A stretch of 64,000 nucleotides of DNA from Pseudomonas cremoricolorata (GTDB taxonomy: Bacteria; Pseudomonadota; Gammaproteobacteria; Pseudomonadales; Pseudomonadaceae): NCBI RefSeq assembly GCF_000759535.1, contig NZ_CP009455.1, forward strand, positions 1,116,001-1,180,000. Direction: 5' to 3'. This document shows positions 63,176 to 64,000 of the stretch, in pieces. Made by a program: the position numbers and the translations under genes. Each line of letters starts with the position of its first letter. Position 1 is the stretch's first letter. The notes below the pieces were generated by a model. That model was not told where the DNA came from. It ran no database searches and saw only the letters and a list, made by a program, of their open reading frames with translations.

Positions 63176-64000
63176 TGAGCGACCTCCTCAACAGCCGCCT
63201 GAGCCTGCTCAGCGCCAATCTTCCCCTGCTCGCGCAGTGTCTGCATGGCATTGAACGTGAATGCCTTCGTGTGACCGCCGAAGGTCGCCTGGCCCAGACC
63301 CCGCATCCGCACACGCTGGGCTCGGCACTGACCAACGAGCAGATCACCACTGACTATTCCGAATCGCTGCTGGAGTTCATCACTCCGGCGCTGACCGACC
63401 CGGCCCAGGTGCTGGAAAACCTCGAAGACATCCATCGTTTCGTCTACACCGGTCTTGGCGACGAGTACCTGTGGAGCCCGTCGATGCCGTGCGCATTGCC
63501 GGCCGAGGAAGACATTCCCATCGCCGAGTACGGCACCTCGAACATCGGCAAGCTCAAGCACGTGTACCGCAAGGGCCTGGCCCTGCGTTACGGACGCACC
63601 ATGCAATGCATCGCCGGCATTCACTACAATTTTTCCCTGCCTGAAGCCCTGTGGCCGCTGCTGCGTGCCGCCGAGGGCAGCCAGGAAAGCGACCGCGACT
63701 TTCAGTCCCGAACCTACATCGGACTGATCCGCAACTTCCGCCGCTACAGCTGGTTGCTGATGTACCTGTTCGGCGCCTCGCCAGCACTGGATGCGGGCTT
63801 CCTGCGCGGCCGTGCGCACCAGCTCGAACAGCTCGATGCCACCACCCTGTACCTGCCCTACGCCACCAGCCTGCGCATGAGCGACCTGGGTTACCAGAGC
63901 AATGCCCAGGCCGGCCTGACGCCCTGCTACAACGACCTGCAGAGCTACACCGACAGTTTGCGCAAAGCGGTGGCAACGCCCTACCCGGCCTATGTCGAAG
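63176..64000 (+). CDS. gshA: Glutamate-cysteine ligase GshA (5' part; runs off the edge)
   Basis: The first 275 codons of GshA, which joins glutamate and cysteine in the first step of glutathione synthesis. [20 protein letters not shown] opens with the conserved Glu-rich region; [35 protein letters not shown] and [19 protein letters not shown] are diagnostic of the E. coli-type enzyme. The start is TTG at 63176, matching the usual Ser-Asp-Leu-Leu N-terminus, with AAGGA nine bases upstream; GTG 63161 in frame would add five residues. Truncated by the window end, not by mutation. Confidence 0.93.

Overview
The window is chromosomal DNA of a fluorescent-type Pseudomonas, probably close to the P. 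putida group. The evidence is the uniformly high GC content, gene products typical of that genus (OprD porin, CadR/CadA, RimB-RimK, SfnR-like activator, D-2-hydroxyglutarate dehydrogenase beside serA) and gene order. It is densely coding. I see no tRNA, rRNA, IS element, prophage or CRISPR array. The mobile-looking parts are the swappable Rhs toxin tip and a REP-like pair at 14.07-14.15 kb.

1-11.2 kb is the distal end of a type VI secretion (T6SS) cluster: the end of tssF, tssG, tssH/clpV, vgrG, a DUF1795 (Eag-type) chaperone, a 1457-residue prePAAR-PAAR-Rhs effector with a candidate nuclease tip, and a putative DUF1963-like immunity gene. All are co-oriented with overlaps or short gaps. VgrG, PAAR-Rhs and Eag would form the loaded spike tip, and ClpV would recycle the sheath.

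11.2-22.6 kb holds an OprD-family porin, agmatine deiminase, a 966-residue fused kinase-like/M23-like/class III aminotransferase protein, the DctB/DctD-type two-component pair, cysQ-nudE and a HAD hydrolase (yrfG). 22.6-25.9 kb is a cadmium/zinc efflux module (cadA, divergent cadR and its operator) with a small VOC protein. 25.9-40.0 kb is housekeeping: thyA-lgt, a TANGO2-like gene, ilvA-DUF2269-rppH-ptsP, rpiA, two tandem SdiA-regulated-like beta-propellers, a FAH-family enzyme, and D-2-hydroxyglutarate dehydrogenase divergent from serA.

40.0-50.3 kb is more accessory. It has a shortened solute-binding protein, DUF523 with a 2OG-Fe(II) oxygenase, DUF2059, several alpha/beta hydrolases, a DUF6436-penicillin acylase-hydrolase operon, an orphan MetQ, an sigma-54-type activator lacking both GAFTGA and a recognisable HTH, and an RBBP9-like hydrolase. 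50.4-52.4 kb is tonB-exbB-exbD. 52.7-64.0 kb is a conserved Pseudomonas block: pckA, hslO, PAP2 phosphatase, hslR, rimB-rimK, ompR-envZ, tex and the start of gshA.

Recalled gene order in P. aeruginosa and P. putida puts the block from about 22.6 to 52.5 kb on the other side of oriC from its two flanks. This window may therefore span two rearrangement junctions. All functional calls come from reading the sequence and from family knowledge; no database search was run.
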